Shown piece by piece: positions 45,396-53,994 of a stretch of DNA of 64,000 bases. The stretch comes from Lustribacter sp965277075 (GTDB lineage: Bacteria > Vulcanimicrobiota > Vulcanimicrobiia > Vulcanimicrobiales > Vulcanimicrobiaceae). Made by a program: the position numbers and the translations under genes. The notes under the pieces are model-generated. The model did not search any database. It saw nothing but the letters and a program-made list of their open reading frames with translations, and was not told where the DNA came from. The stretch spans positions 868,001-932,000 of the forward strand of contig OZ255707.1 in NCBI GenBank assembly GCA_965277075.1, written 5' to 3'. Numbering within the stretch: the stretch's first letter is position 1; each line of letters opens with the position of its first letter.

Positions 45396-46332
45396 TCCAC
45401 ACGAGGTCGCCGGCGTTGGTCGCCGGGATGAACCGGTGCATGGCGGCCGCATCGAGCAGCACTTGGAAGTCCGCGAAGTTGATGCCGGTGGCGAATCGCT
45501 CCTTCGCGCGGGTCTGTTGCAACTTCAGATCCTGCTGGAGAATTACTGCGGCTTTTTCGGGATTGCTCATCGCCCATTCTCCGGCGGCACCGACGGCGTC
45601 GCGGAAACGCCGCGCCGTGTCTTGATTCTTCGCGAGCCAATCGCGCGTGACGAACCATGCGGTCTCCACGAAGAGCTTGCCGATTGCATCTTCGCCGTCG
45701 CCGAGCGAACGGGTCTTGCTGCGGGCGTTCGACCATTCCGGGTCTTCCATGCAGGCCGCGTCAATGCGGCCGCCGAGCAGCGCATCCAGCATGAGGACGG
45801 GTCTGATCTCGGTAAATTTGATCGTTCCGGGGTCGCCGCCGTTCTTTTCGACGAGGACCGACACGAGGAGCTGGTCGAGCCCATTTGCGGTCGCGACGGC
45901 AACGGTCTTCCCGTTGAGGTCGCGCGCGCCCGTCAGCTTGGAATCGGGCGCGACGACGACCGCGCTGCCCGGATACCGCGAATCGTGAACGCCGCCCGCG
46001 GCGATGATGACGAACGGGAGTCCGTGCTGATGTGCTTGCGCGAGTCCGAGTACGCTGCTCACCCCGACGTTGAGCTCCCCGCTCGCGACGGCCGCCGCCG
46101 TCGCTGCTCCGTTTTGCGAGGTGAGAATGTCGACGTCGAGCCCGTGTTGCTTGAAGAAGCCCGCGCTGCGCGCATAGTATGCTTGCGCCTGCGGTTCGAT
46201 CAGGCCCGCGCCGACCTTGAGCGGCGCCGTTTGCGCCCGCGCGGGCCGAGCGGCAAGGCGCAAGATCGACGCCGCAAGCGCGAACGACCCTCCGCCGCGA
46301 AGCACGAACGCACGAGATGGATTACGCGACAT
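45385..46332 (-). CDS. NMT1/THI5-like periplasmic substrate-binding protein
   Basis: This 315-residue SsuA/THI5-type protein has an N-terminal export signal (RRGG-like LRGGGSFALAASILRLAARPARAQ). The body has the expected pattern: YYARSAGFFKQHGLDVDILTSQNGAATAAAVASGELNVGVSSV, and LNGKTVAVATANGLDQLLVSVLVEKNGGD. Family members deliver sulfonates, pyrimidine precursors or aromatic acids to an ABC transporter. No cognate permease or ATPase lies beside it. The start is ATG 46332; it overlaps both neighbours by 11 bases. Confidence 0.85.
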   Translation of the reverse strand: MSRNPSRAFVLRGGGSFALAASILRLAARPARAQTAPLKVGAGLIEPQAQAYYARSAGFFKQHGLDVDILTSQNGAATAAAVASGELNVGVSSVLGLAQAHQHGLPFVIIAAGGVHDSRYPGSAVVVAPDSKLTGARDLNGKTVAVATANGLDQLLVSVLVEKNGGDPGTIKFTEIRPVLMLDALLGGRIDAACMEDPEWSNARSKTRSLGDGEDAIGKLFVETAWFVTRDWLAKNQDTARRFRDAVGAAGEWAMSNPEKAAVILQQDLKLQQTRAKERFATGINFADFQVLLDAAAMHRFIPATNAGDLVWNGK

Positions 46333-47275
46333 CTGCAGCAAGCCCGATCAGCCGGCTAACGTTTCCGGCGAAGATCGCATCTCTTTCGCTTGACGAAAGG
46401 TGCAGTTCCTCGATGAGTCCCTGCATGCGCGGAAGCATTGGAATCAGCGGCGGCGCGTCGGAGCCGAAGAGCATGTGCTCGACGCCGACCGTCGCGATGC
46501 CCAACTGGATCACCGGCGAAAAATACGACGCGGTATCGAAGTAGAGGAGCTTGGCGTACTCGCTGGGCTTTTTCGAGATCAGCAGCGGTTCGTACGAACC
46601 GAGGAAGTTGGCGTAGTCGCCCAGGCCGTACGCGACGTCCATGCGCGGCAATACTTCGCAGATGCCGCCTCCGACATGCGCGCAGATCAGCTTCAACTCG
46701 GGAAGACGCTCGAACACGCCGCGGACGATCATGCGCGCGATTGAAAGGCTCTCGTCAGCCGGACGGCCGACGCTCGAGATGAGGCGATACATGTTCATGC
46801 ATTCTTCGCCGAAGCTCGAATGCGGGGCGTGGATCATGACCGGTACATCGAGATGCACGGCCAGCTCGAAGAACGGACGTGCCGCATCTTCGTCCGGGTA
46901 GTGACCCCGGTGGCTCGAGTTGATGAAGCAGCCCTTGAGACCGTACTGCGTCACCGCGCGTTCGAATTCCGCATCGAATGCATCGCCGCCGCCGGGAATC
47001 GAGTTCGCAAAGCAGACGATCCGATCGGAATAGCGCGCCTGAATCTCGGCAGCGTATTCGTGCCAGCGCTTGAGCCCGTCCAATGCTCGCGCGTCGTCAA
47101 GATATTTTAGGTAATGGCCGGGATTCGTAACGACGGAAAACGCGATGCCGGCCTGCTCGTGCGCTTCCAGAAGCGCCTCGATCTCAATCGGGCAATCGCC
47201 CGCGGGCCAATTCGGATCGGCCTTCGCGACTTCCGGAGGGTAGACGTGCGCGTGCATGTCGACGATGTGAGGCAT
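46322..47275 (-). CDS. amidohydrolase_2 (ACMSD-like) family protein
   Basis: This 317-residue metal-dependent hydrolase/decarboxylase has the N-terminal metal motif in VDMHAHVYPPE, a histidine in MIHAPHSS, another in ICAHVGGG, and the C-terminal aspartate in MLFGSDAPP. This is the pattern of the aminocarboxymuconate-semialdehyde decarboxylase-like family, which often acts on aromatic carboxylic acids. It starts 2 bases after the ftsY stop. It is the first gene of the catabolic-looking trio. Confidence 0.87.
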   Translation of the reverse strand: MPHIVDMHAHVYPPEVAKADPNWPAGDCPIEIEALLEAHEQAGIAFSVVTNPGHYLKYLDDARALDGLKRWHEYAAEIQARYSDRIVCFANSIPGGGDAFDAEFERAVTQYGLKGCFINSSHRGHYPDEDAARPFFELAVHLDVPVMIHAPHSSFGEECMNMYRLISSVGRPADESLSIARMIVRGVFERLPELKLICAHVGGGICEVLPRMDVAYGLGDYANFLGSYEPLLISKKPSEYAKLLYFDTASYFSPVIQLGIATVGVEHMLFGSDAPPLIPMLPRMQGLIEELHLSSSERDAIFAGNVSRLIGLAADVA

Positions 47276-47277
47276 AT

Positions 47278-48192
47278 TTAGGCCGCGGGTTCGAACAGCG
47301 CTTTGGTGAACTCGTCGGGGTCGAACGGCGCGAGCGCGTCGGCGCCTTCGCCGAGACCGATATATTTGATCGGCACCGTCAACTGATCGACGATACCGAC
47401 GAGCACGCCGCCCTTCGCCGTGCTATCGAGCTTGGTTACGATCACGCCCGTGAGTTGCGTCGCTTCGTTGAAGAGCTTCGCTTGCGAAAGCGCGTTCTGT
47501 CCCGTTGTGCCGTCGAGAATGAGCAGCGTCTCCGACGGCGGCGCGCCCGTTTCCCGTTCGATCACACGGCGCATTTTCTTCAGCTCTTCCATTAGGTTTG
47601 TTTTGGTTTGCAAACGGCCGGCGGTATCGACCAGAACGACATCGACGTTGCGCGCTTTTGCCGCCGCCAGCCCGTCGAAGACGACCGCCGAGGGATCGGA
47701 ACCCTCGTTGCCCCGCACGATCTCGACGCCGGCGCGCTCGGCCCAAATCGTGAGTTGCTCTGCGGCCGCGGCACGAAACGTATCGGCCGCGATCAGCAAC
47801 ACCTTGCGGCGGTTGCGACGCATCGCGACCGCGAGTTTGCCGATCGTCGTCGTCTTCCCGCTGCCGTTCACCCCGACGATCAAAACGACGGCGGGTTTGC
47901 GCGCCAGATCGAGCCCCATCTCCGGTAGCGTCAGGAAGTTCTTGACGTCGCGTTTGAAGCGCGCGATCACCTGATCGCTCGTCGCGTAGCGATCTTGCTT
48001 CGCAACGCCTTTGAGCGCGTCAACGATCTTCTGGGTCGTCGGCACGCCGAAATCCGCGCCGATGAGAATCTCTTCGAACTCGTTCCAGAAATCGGCGTCC
48101 AGCGGACGCCGTGCAAGCGCCATCGTCTCGAGTCCGAGCAGCGAATCGCGCGAACGCGTGAGGCTATCCTTGAGTTTGTTGAACCATGACAC
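47278..48192 (-). CDS. ftsY: signal recognition particle receptor FtsY
   Basis: This 304-residue SRP-type GTPase has a four-helix N domain followed by a G domain. G-motifs include GVNGSGKTTTIGKLA, DTFRAAAAEQL, DTAGRLQTKTNLMEELKK, TKLDSTAKGG and YIGLGEGADAL. The DTAGRLQT..NLM and VDQL...IKYIGLGE sequences identify FtsY rather than FlhF. There is no acidic A domain, which is common outside enterobacteria. It targets ribosome-SRP complexes to SecYEG. It follows the FlhB-like gene after 18 bases. Confidence 0.96.
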   Translation of the reverse strand: MSWFNKLKDSLTRSRDSLLGLETMALARRPLDADFWNEFEEILIGADFGVPTTQKIVDALKGVAKQDRYATSDQVIARFKRDVKNFLTLPEMGLDLARKPAVVLIVGVNGSGKTTTIGKLAVAMRRNRRKVLLIAADTFRAAAAEQLTIWAERAGVEIVRGNEGSDPSAVVFDGLAAAKARNVDVVLVDTAGRLQTKTNLMEELKKMRRVIERETGAPPSETLLILDGTTGQNALSQAKLFNEATQLTGVIVTKLDSTAKGGVLVGIVDQLTVPIKYIGLGEGADALAPFDPDEFTKALFEPAA

Positions 48193-48210
48193 GGCACAGG
48201 GCCGTGTTCG

Positions 48211-48516
48211 CTACGGTTGCGCGGCTTCCGCGTCGACGGCGTACACGAAGGCGAGAACTTCGGCGACGACCGCATAGAGTTCGCGCGGAATCACCGTTCC
48301 GATCTCGAGCTTGGCAAGCGCTTCGACCAAACCCGCGTCCTGGTGCAGCGGTACGTGATTCTCGCGCGCGACGCGAACCATTTCATCGGCCGTGAGGCCG
48401 CGTCCGGTTGCGACGATTTCCGGCGCGTCGGTGCCGGCCGGATCGTAATGCAGCGCCGCCGCAGCCGGGCGGTTCGGTGCGTTCCGGCGTGCGTTGAAGT
48501 ACGCGTTATTGCTCAC
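48211..48516 (-). CDS. FlhB C-terminal-domain-like protein (FlhX/YlqH type)
   Basis: This 101-residue protein resembles only the post-cleavage cytoplasmic part of FlhB: AAALHYDP...PEIVATGRGLTADEMVRVARENHVPLHQDAGLVEALAKLEIGTVIPRELYAVVAEVLAFVY. It lacks membrane segments and the NPTH cleavage site. In Bacillus such a gene (ylqH) follows a FliK-like gene (ylqG), as it does here. The start is GTG 48516, overlapping the FliK-like stop (GTGA). FlhX-type paralogues can partly replace the FlhB C-domain in some bacteria. Confidence 0.85.
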   Translation of the reverse strand: MSNNAYFNARRNAPNRPAAAALHYDPAGTDAPEIVATGRGLTADEMVRVARENHVPLHQDAGLVEALAKLEIGTVIPRELYAVVAEVLAFVYAVDAEAAQP

Positions 48517-50330
48517 GCGCGCTCATTGAACGAAGCCGCCGCTTCGCCGGCGCCCGTCTCGGCGGCGGTGACGACCGGCGCGAGCGGCGAGGCGGAAGCG
48601 CCGGCACCCGGCGCGACAATCGCTTCAACGGATCTCGCTTGATACCGGAGCGATTCGAGCCGGTCGGTCAGGCGCGAGAGTTCGTCACCGAAGCGTTGCG
48701 CGGTTCGCAGGTTCTCCGTCTTGACCGCGAGCGAAAACGCGCGGCCGACGGTTTGCAGATCGATCGCGACGACGCCTACATTCTTCGTATTCAGGACGAA
48801 CGCGATGTGGAAGTTGTCGCCGTCGAGCGGCACGTTGGGCGCATCGGGCGCATCACGATCGACCGCGATCTGTGCTTGCGCGTAGCTCGATCCGAGCCAC
48901 ATCGGAATTGCGAACGAGAACGTTTGCGGCGTCGCCGCTTGCGCCGCGAGGAGCTGAACCGACGTGACCGCTGTGAGCGCCGACGCGGCCGCGGGCACCG
49001 CGTCTTCGCCGCCGCGCCCCGCCGGCGCGCCGGCGATCAACGAGAACAGCTGCTCTTTGAGCGCGCCGGCGAGATTTGCGGCACGCTCGGCGATCTGCGC
49101 GAGAGCGACGACCGGCAGCGCCGGCTCCGCTGCAGCGGCGGCCGCGCTCGGGGCAGTGCCGGCCGCCGGGGCGGCCGTTGCCGGCGGCGCCGCGGTGGCC
49201 GTTGCCGGCGGCGCAGCGGCGGCGACGTGCGCGTTCAACAGGTCGGCGAGGATCGGTTCGCTGCCGCTCACGACGTGGTCGACGTAGGCCTCGATTTGCG
49301 CGGCCAGCTGTGACGAGCCGGGATCGATCTTTCCGACGAACGCCGCGAGGGTACGCAGCGTCGCGATGCGCGGGTCGTTGCCGTTCGGCAGCGCGTTCTC
49401 GAGCGTCGCGAGCGCGACCGGCAGCCGCGCCGGCGTCGCGATCGCCAACTTCGCGGCCGCAATCGTCGAGGGCGTGACGGGGAGCCGCAATGCGCGAACC
49501 AACGCCGTCGGATCGAGAAACGAGCCGATGGTTTGCGCGGCCGGCGACGCCGCGGGCGCGGCGACGCCGGTCCGCGCGCCCACGGACGGCACATCTTCGG
49601 AACGCGACGCGATTTGCGGGGGAACCACGAAAGCTCGCAACGGCACGGCCGGCGCCGGAGGCAGTGAGACCGGCGCCGGCGCCCCGGGGAAAGCGGGGGG
49701 TGAACGGAGCGATGCCGCGGGGAGCGGTACGGGAGCCGCGAGCGTCACCGACGCGGCGCGTGCGGCCGCGAGCCGAGCTTCGATTCCGCCGAGCGCGGCC
49801 GGGACGAGCGTCGTGCCGGGTGCTCCGGGAATCAAGGACTGCCGGCCGGGGATGACGATCGGCTCATCCGGGGCCAGACCCGGCACGACCGGCGATGGTG
49901 CAGGTGCGTTCGGACGGATCGATGCTGCTACAGAGGCCGAGGACGGCGCGGTTGCGCTCGGTGGAGACGGTGCGGTTGTGGTCGGCCCGGAAGGCGGCGC
50001 TGCCGCCGGGCTTGCGGCGGTCGTGGCGGGCACAGGGCCGCTGGTGCTCGAGAGTACCTGTAGTAAAATTTGCGTTCCGTTGAAACCGGTGACTTTAGCG
50101 GTGATCACGTCGCCCGGTACGAGCGTCGGCGGAAGCGAAGCCGCGACGCGCGAACCCAAGATGTTCAGCACGTCGCCGAGACCGTTCGACGGCAACACCG
50201 TCGCGGTCACGACGTCGCCGACGGAAACCTGCTGTTGCAACGCCTGTGCATCCGCGGCGAGCGCGTTCAACTCCGCGGCGATGGCCGCGTCAAGCGCAGC
50301 GGCGCCCGTATTCGTTGCAACGACGGTCAT
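48513..50330 (-). CDS. second FliK-like protein (YlqG type)
   Basis: This 605-residue protein is Ala/Pro-rich. An N-terminal helical start is followed by an SH3-like segment (VSVGDVVTATVLPSNGLGDVLNILGSRVAASLPPTLVPGDVITAKVTGFNGTQILLQVL), long low-complexity regions, and a C-terminal FliK-like domain (SFAIPMWLGSSYAQAQIAVDRD...FHIAFVLNTKNVGVVAIDLQTVGRAFSLAVKTENLRTAQRF). It overlaps the FlhB-C-like gene and the small charged gene upstream. A YlqG/YlqH-like module is the best parallel; whether it acts in flagellar export is open. Confidence 0.75.
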   Translation of the reverse strand: MTVVATNTGAAALDAAIAAELNALAADAQALQQQVSVGDVVTATVLPSNGLGDVLNILGSRVAASLPPTLVPGDVITAKVTGFNGTQILLQVLSSTSGPVPATTAASPAAAPPSGPTTTAPSPPSATAPSSASVAASIRPNAPAPSPVVPGLAPDEPIVIPGRQSLIPGAPGTTLVPAALGGIEARLAAARAASVTLAAPVPLPAASLRSPPAFPGAPAPVSLPPAPAVPLRAFVVPPQIASRSEDVPSVGARTGVAAPAASPAAQTIGSFLDPTALVRALRLPVTPSTIAAAKLAIATPARLPVALATLENALPNGNDPRIATLRTLAAFVGKIDPGSSQLAAQIEAYVDHVVSGSEPILADLLNAHVAAAAPPATATAAPPATAAPAAGTAPSAAAAAAEPALPVVALAQIAERAANLAGALKEQLFSLIAGAPAGRGGEDAVPAAASALTAVTSVQLLAAQAATPQTFSFAIPMWLGSSYAQAQIAVDRDAPDAPNVPLDGDNFHIAFVLNTKNVGVVAIDLQTVGRAFSLAVKTENLRTAQRFGDELSRLTDRLESLRYQARSVEAIVAPGAGASASPLAPVVTAAETGAGEAAASFNERA

Positions 50331-50641
50331 GCCGTGAAGTCGATCAGATGCGCCGGTTCTCCCAAGCCGCCCGCTTCGTCCACGACTTCTTCGAACGGGC
50401 CTCGCCGGCGTTCTCCCCCTTCCTGCTGCGGCCGGCGTCCCGCATCGCGGTCGCCGACTCTGTTTCCCTGGGCGTCACCGGTCTGCGCGATTGATTCGTT
50501 GCGTTCCGACGTCTGCGCGACGAACGCCGCTTGCGCCGCTGCCTGCGCAGCCCGCGGACCTTCTTCGGCGCGTTGCGCGGCCGGCGGATTTTGCGCCGCT
50601 TGTACGTACGACAGCTGGATATCGGTCGGCCGGATCGCCAT
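50327..50641 (-). CDS. small Gln/Glu/Arg-rich protein downstream of the sigma gene
   Basis: This 104-residue polar, probably disordered protein has DIQLSYVQAAQNPPAAQRAEEG at the start, a glutamine/alanine-rich middle, a charged GGERRRG stretch and a hydrophobic end (HLIDFTA). It starts at ATG 50641 with GAGGAG upstream and overlaps the FliK-like gene (ATGA). Clostridial flagellar clusters carry similarly built small ORFs after the FliA/SigD gene, as I recall. No function is known to me. Confidence 0.7.
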   Translation of the reverse strand: MAIRPTDIQLSYVQAAQNPPAAQRAEEGPRAAQAAAQAAFVAQTSERNESIAQTGDAQGNRVGDRDAGRRPQQEGGERRRGPFEEVVDEAGGLGEPAHLIDFTA

Positions 50642-50652
50642 GGGCTCCTCGG

Positions 50653-51468
50653 TTAAGCAGGCTGCGGCTTGCGCGTATATTTCTGCTTCACGTTTGGATC
50701 GCCCTCACGGTAACCGAGGTCGGTGGTTAGATTTCGTAGCTTCGTACGCAAATGGATGACGGCTTGCGCGTGGATTTGTGAAACACGCGACTCCGAAACG
50801 TTGAGGACGCCCTTGATTTCTTTGAGCGTCAGGCCTTCGAAGTAGTAGAGCGAGATGACGGTCCGCTCTTGCATCGGCAGGTCGTCGACCGCATGAACGA
50901 GGGCCGCCTTGATCTCACGGGCCTCGACGGCATCCGAAACTTCGCTGCCGTCGTCACGCAGGGTGTCAAGGAGCGGGATTTCGTACCCGCGTTCATTCGG
51001 CAGAAACTCTTCGAGCGAGAGGACGGACGTACCGCGAATCTTTTGCATCAACACGTCGAGCTCTTTGATCGAGAGGCCCATCCGGGTTGCGACTTCTTCT
51101 TCAGTTGCGGCGCGGCCGAGTTCGATCTCGACTTCCTGGTACACACGTTCCAACTCACGTGCTCGCTGACGAACCGCACGCGGCACCCAGTCGAGTGCGC
51201 GCAACGCGTCGAGAATTGCGCCGCTGATCCGCGTGATCGCGTACGTCTCGAATTTGACCCCGCGCGCATCGTCATACTTTTCGATCGCGTCGATCAAACC
51301 GAGAATACCATCGTTGATCAAATCGTTGATCTCGACGTTCGGGGGCAGATTGATCGAAATACGCCCAGCTACATACTTCACCAAATGAAGATACTTGTGG
51401 ACGATCTCTTCCCGACTGAGTTCGACACCGGCGACGACGTATCGCCGCGTTTCACGAAGTGCTTTCAC
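50653..51468 (-). CDS. fliA: FliA/WhiG-family (sigma-28) RNA polymerase sigma factor
   Basis: This 271-residue sigma factor starts at GTG 51468 behind a GGAG. Region 2 is NDLINDGILGLIDAIEKYDDARGVKFETYAITRISGAILDALRALDWVPRAVR, the FliA/SigD/WhiG hallmark; regions 3 and 4 follow with a helix-turn-helix TLKEIKGVLNVSESRVSQIHAQAV. It should recognise TAAA-N15-GCCGATAA promoters. The neighbouring genes are flagellar-type, so FliA/SigD fits better than WhiG. No anti-sigma factor FlgM is adjacent. Confidence 0.92.
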   Translation of the reverse strand: MKALRETRRYVVAGVELSREEIVHKYLHLVKYVAGRISINLPPNVEINDLINDGILGLIDAIEKYDDARGVKFETYAITRISGAILDALRALDWVPRAVRQRARELERVYQEVEIELGRAATEEEVATRMGLSIKELDVLMQKIRGTSVLSLEEFLPNERGYEIPLLDTLRDDGSEVSDAVEAREIKAALVHAVDDLPMQERTVISLYYFEGLTLKEIKGVLNVSESRVSQIHAQAVIHLRTKLRNLTTDLGYREGDPNVKQKYTRKPQPA

Positions 51469-51493
51469 ACGGGTCTCCGAGGCTTGTTCGGAT

Positions 51494-51527
51494 GGGGGGG
51501 TGTTCGGTTGAGCCGAGCGGTTCCCCC
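51494..51527. other. G-run/C-run stem-loop between permease and sigma genes
   Basis: In the 124-base gap, a run of seven G (51494-51500) can pair with CCCCC (51523-51527), with an inner TTCGG/CCGAG stem. The pairing is asymmetric and no U-run follows on either strand. It could end the permease transcript or fold in the sigma-gene leader. The rest of the gap shows no confident promoter. Confidence 0.25.
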
Positions 51528-51592
51528 GTCCCCGAAGTCCAAGTTTGTCGTGACATGGTTAACGTTTCGCGACCGGACGGTAAGAAAACGCC

Positions 51593-52615
51593 TCAGCCGG
51601 CGTATCGGATGCGCGGGTTGACGACCGCGTAGAGCACGTCGACGGCCGTATTGACGACCACGAAAACGGTCGCGAAAAGCAGAATGCAGCCGTTGATCAT
51701 CGGCATGTCGCGGTTGGAGATCGCGTCGAAGGCGAGCCGTCCCACACCGGGCCATGCGAAGATACTCTCGGTGAGCACCGCCCCGCCGAGCAAAAGCCCC
51801 GTTTGCAATCCGACGACGGTCAGGATCGGAACGAGCGCATTGCGCAGCGCGTGACGCACGACGATCGTCCGCTGGTCGAGGCCCTTCGCTCGTGCCGTCC
51901 GCACGTAGTCACTGCGCAACTCGTCGAGCATACCGCTCCGTGTGATTTTCGCAACGATCGCAAGGGGAATCGTGCCGAGCGTGATCGCCGGAAGGACCAG
52001 ATGCCAGAGCGCATCGAGCGCGGCACGGCCGTTGCCGGCCAGCAAGGCGTCGATCACGATCAGATGCGTTCGCGCCGGAATCGCGTAGGCGAGCGAGATG
52101 CGGCCCGAAATCGGGAAGAGATCGATTCCTAAGCGCGACGGCCCGAGCGCCAAGATGTAGACCAGCATCCAGCCGAGCCAAAAAACCGGGATCGACACGC
52201 CGAGCAGCGTCGCGCTGGTGGTCAGCGCATCGAGCAGCGACCGGTGGCGCACGGCTGCGAGGACGCCCGCCGGCACGCCGACGGCGATCGCGACCAGAAG
52301 CGCTCCCGCGGCGAGCTCGACCGTCGCCGGAAAATACGTCGCGAGTTTCTGGGCGACGGGTTGCGCGTCGGCGATCGAGGTGCCGAGATCGCCGTGGAGC
52401 AGCGCGACGAAGTACGCCCCGAGCTGAACGTACCAGGGCCGGCCGAGCCCGAGTTCGGCGTTGAGCGCGGCGATCGCCTGCGGCGTCGCGTGCGTGCCGA
52501 GCCGAATCGCAACCGGATCACCCGGAATGAGGTGCAGAAACGCAAAGCTGACCACGGTGATCGCGACGAGCACTAGGACGAGCCGGATCAAACGGTCGAC
52601 GATGAAGCGCAGCAC
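51593..52615 (-). CDS. peptide/nickel-type ABC transporter permease (DppB family)
   Basis: This 340-residue inner-membrane permease has the DppB/OppB N-terminus (MLRFIVDRLIRLVLVLVAITVVSFAFLHLIPGDPV), the EAA-type loop (YVRTARAKGLDQRTIVVRHALRNALVPILTVVGLQTG) and about six membrane segments. The start is GTG 52615. The usual DppC permease, ATPases and binding protein are not adjacent, since the next genes are an oxidoreductase and a sigma factor. Substrate cannot be predicted. It may be an orphan or work with a distant cluster. Confidence 0.9.
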   Translation of the reverse strand: MLRFIVDRLIRLVLVLVAITVVSFAFLHLIPGDPVAIRLGTHATPQAIAALNAELGLGRPWYVQLGAYFVALLHGDLGTSIADAQPVAQKLATYFPATVELAAGALLVAIAVGVPAGVLAAVRHRSLLDALTTSATLLGVSIPVFWLGWMLVYILALGPSRLGIDLFPISGRISLAYAIPARTHLIVIDALLAGNGRAALDALWHLVLPAITLGTIPLAIVAKITRSGMLDELRSDYVRTARAKGLDQRTIVVRHALRNALVPILTVVGLQTGLLLGGAVLTESIFAWPGVGRLAFDAISNRDMPMINGCILLFATVFVVVNTAVDVLYAVVNPRIRYAG

Positions 52616-52644
52616 CTAGAGACCCGCAGAGGAACGTACGGGCA

Positions 52645-53841
52645 CTATGCGCGCAGCGCGCTCAAGCCGAACTGCGCCGCCTGCGCGTAAAGATACGCCC
52701 ACTGCCCGAAGGTGAAATCGTTGCGGTCGTGTTGCAACAACTGCGCGAAGCGCGGCGCGCGTTCGAGTTGCCGAAAGAGCACGTCGAACCGTGCCGGTTT
52801 GCGTTCGAGAAAATTCATCAGCTTATATCGATGGCGCAACCGCCCGTAGAACGCGCCCTTCGTTGCGCGGTCGTAGGCCGGTGCGGGATCGCGTCCGTTG
52901 CGTGCCGCGCTTACCGCCGCCGCCGCGTAACGTCCGCTCATCGCCGCCTCGTGGATACCTTCACCCGTCGTTGCGTCCACGAGACCGGCGGCCGTCCCCC
53001 CGACCATCACGCGTTCGCGTGCGATGCCCGGACGTGGGAGTCCGCCGTAGAGCAGATTACCTTCGGTGCGGATCGTGTAGGCAGCGCCCGGAAAGAGCCG
53101 CGCTTGCACGCGCGGGAGAAACCAGTCGAGTTCCGCGCGCAGCGCCGCCCCATCCACCTTGGGACCCATCCCGAGGCCGATCGACAGATGATCGCGCTTA
53201 GGAAACATCCACGCGATGATGGTCTCGCCGGAAATCGGACTTCGATAATAGTGCATCTCGAGCGTTTGATACGTTGCGGGAATCGCCGGACGGTCGAGAT
53301 AGACGCGGTACTGTAGACACGTGATGATTCCATCACGCCAGCCTACGTGACGAAAGGCCGGATCGACGTCGTCGAGCCGCGCACTCGAGCCTTGCGCGAG
53401 AAAGAGCGACTTCGTCCGGATCGTCTTGCGCGCCCCGGCCCGCGTGTCGGCGTACTCGACGACGAGCGTCCCATCCGGATCGCGGATCAACGAACGGAAG
53501 AGCATGTTCGTGCGAATGTCCACGCCTTCGTTCGCGGCGAGCGCCGCCAGCGTTCCGTCGAGTTCTTCGCGGGTCGTCGTATGCGCGGGACCGATGGGAA
53601 ACGCATACGTCTTCTCGATGGTCGAGAGCGTGATCGTCGGCGGATCGCAGTGTACGATCGAGCGCGGAACGTCGAAGAGTTCGCAGAAGCCCGGGCGCAG
53701 CCCGGCGGCGCACACGCGCTTCGCACCGACGACCGGATCGCGCTCGAGCACGACCGTCGCGACGCCCGAGCGAGCCGCTTCGCGCGCCGCCGTTGCACCT
53801 GCGGGGCCGCAGCCGACGACGAGAAACTCCGTCGTTTCCAT
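52645..53841 (-). CDS. geranylgeranyl reductase-family FAD-dependent oxidoreductase
   Basis: This 398-residue flavoprotein has the Rossmann FAD motif VGCGPAGATAAREAARSG at residues 8-25, a Cys-containing RVCAAGLRPG segment, a mid-protein GETIIAWMFPKRDHLSIGLGM and the second FAD motif (RVMVGGTAAGLVDATTGEGIHEAAMSGRYAA). Relatives saturate isoprenoid chains in lipids, quinones or chlorophyll. The substrate here is unknown. It is divergent from hppA and upstream of the orphan permease. Confidence 0.87.
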   Translation of the reverse strand: METTEFLVVGCGPAGATAAREAARSGVATVVLERDPVVGAKRVCAAGLRPGFCELFDVPRSIVHCDPPTITLSTIEKTYAFPIGPAHTTTREELDGTLAALAANEGVDIRTNMLFRSLIRDPDGTLVVEYADTRAGARKTIRTKSLFLAQGSSARLDDVDPAFRHVGWRDGIITCLQYRVYLDRPAIPATYQTLEMHYYRSPISGETIIAWMFPKRDHLSIGLGMGPKVDGAALRAELDWFLPRVQARLFPGAAYTIRTEGNLLYGGLPRPGIARERVMVGGTAAGLVDATTGEGIHEAAMSGRYAAAAVSAARNGRDPAPAYDRATKGAFYGRLRHRYKLMNFLERKPARFDVLFRQLERAPRFAQLLQHDRNDFTFGQWAYLYAQAAQFGLSALRA

Positions 53842-53994
53842 CGCGCGCTCGTTGGGCGCGCTGGCGACGCGTTCCCTCTACCTCACGCGCCCTCGCAGTA
53901 AGCACCCGAGAGGACCGTGCCGCAAGCGCGCCAAACGCGGCCACGTCAAAGCGCTCGTCTGTCGAGCCTTTCTTTATGTGTGTGAAGGACTCGT
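53842..53994. other. divergent intergenic region
   Basis: This 153-base spacer separates the minus-strand reductase gene from plus-strand hppA. It must hold promoters in both directions, but I see no convincing -35/-10 pair. A GAAGGA ribosome-binding site lies five bases before the hppA ATG. No repeat or RNA gene is evident. Confidence 0.5.

Noticed and set aside
47278..48192. FlhF instead of FtsY, because flagellar-type genes are next to it
   Set aside because: The G-domain motifs (DTAGRLQTKTNLMEELKK and YIGLGE) are those of FtsY.
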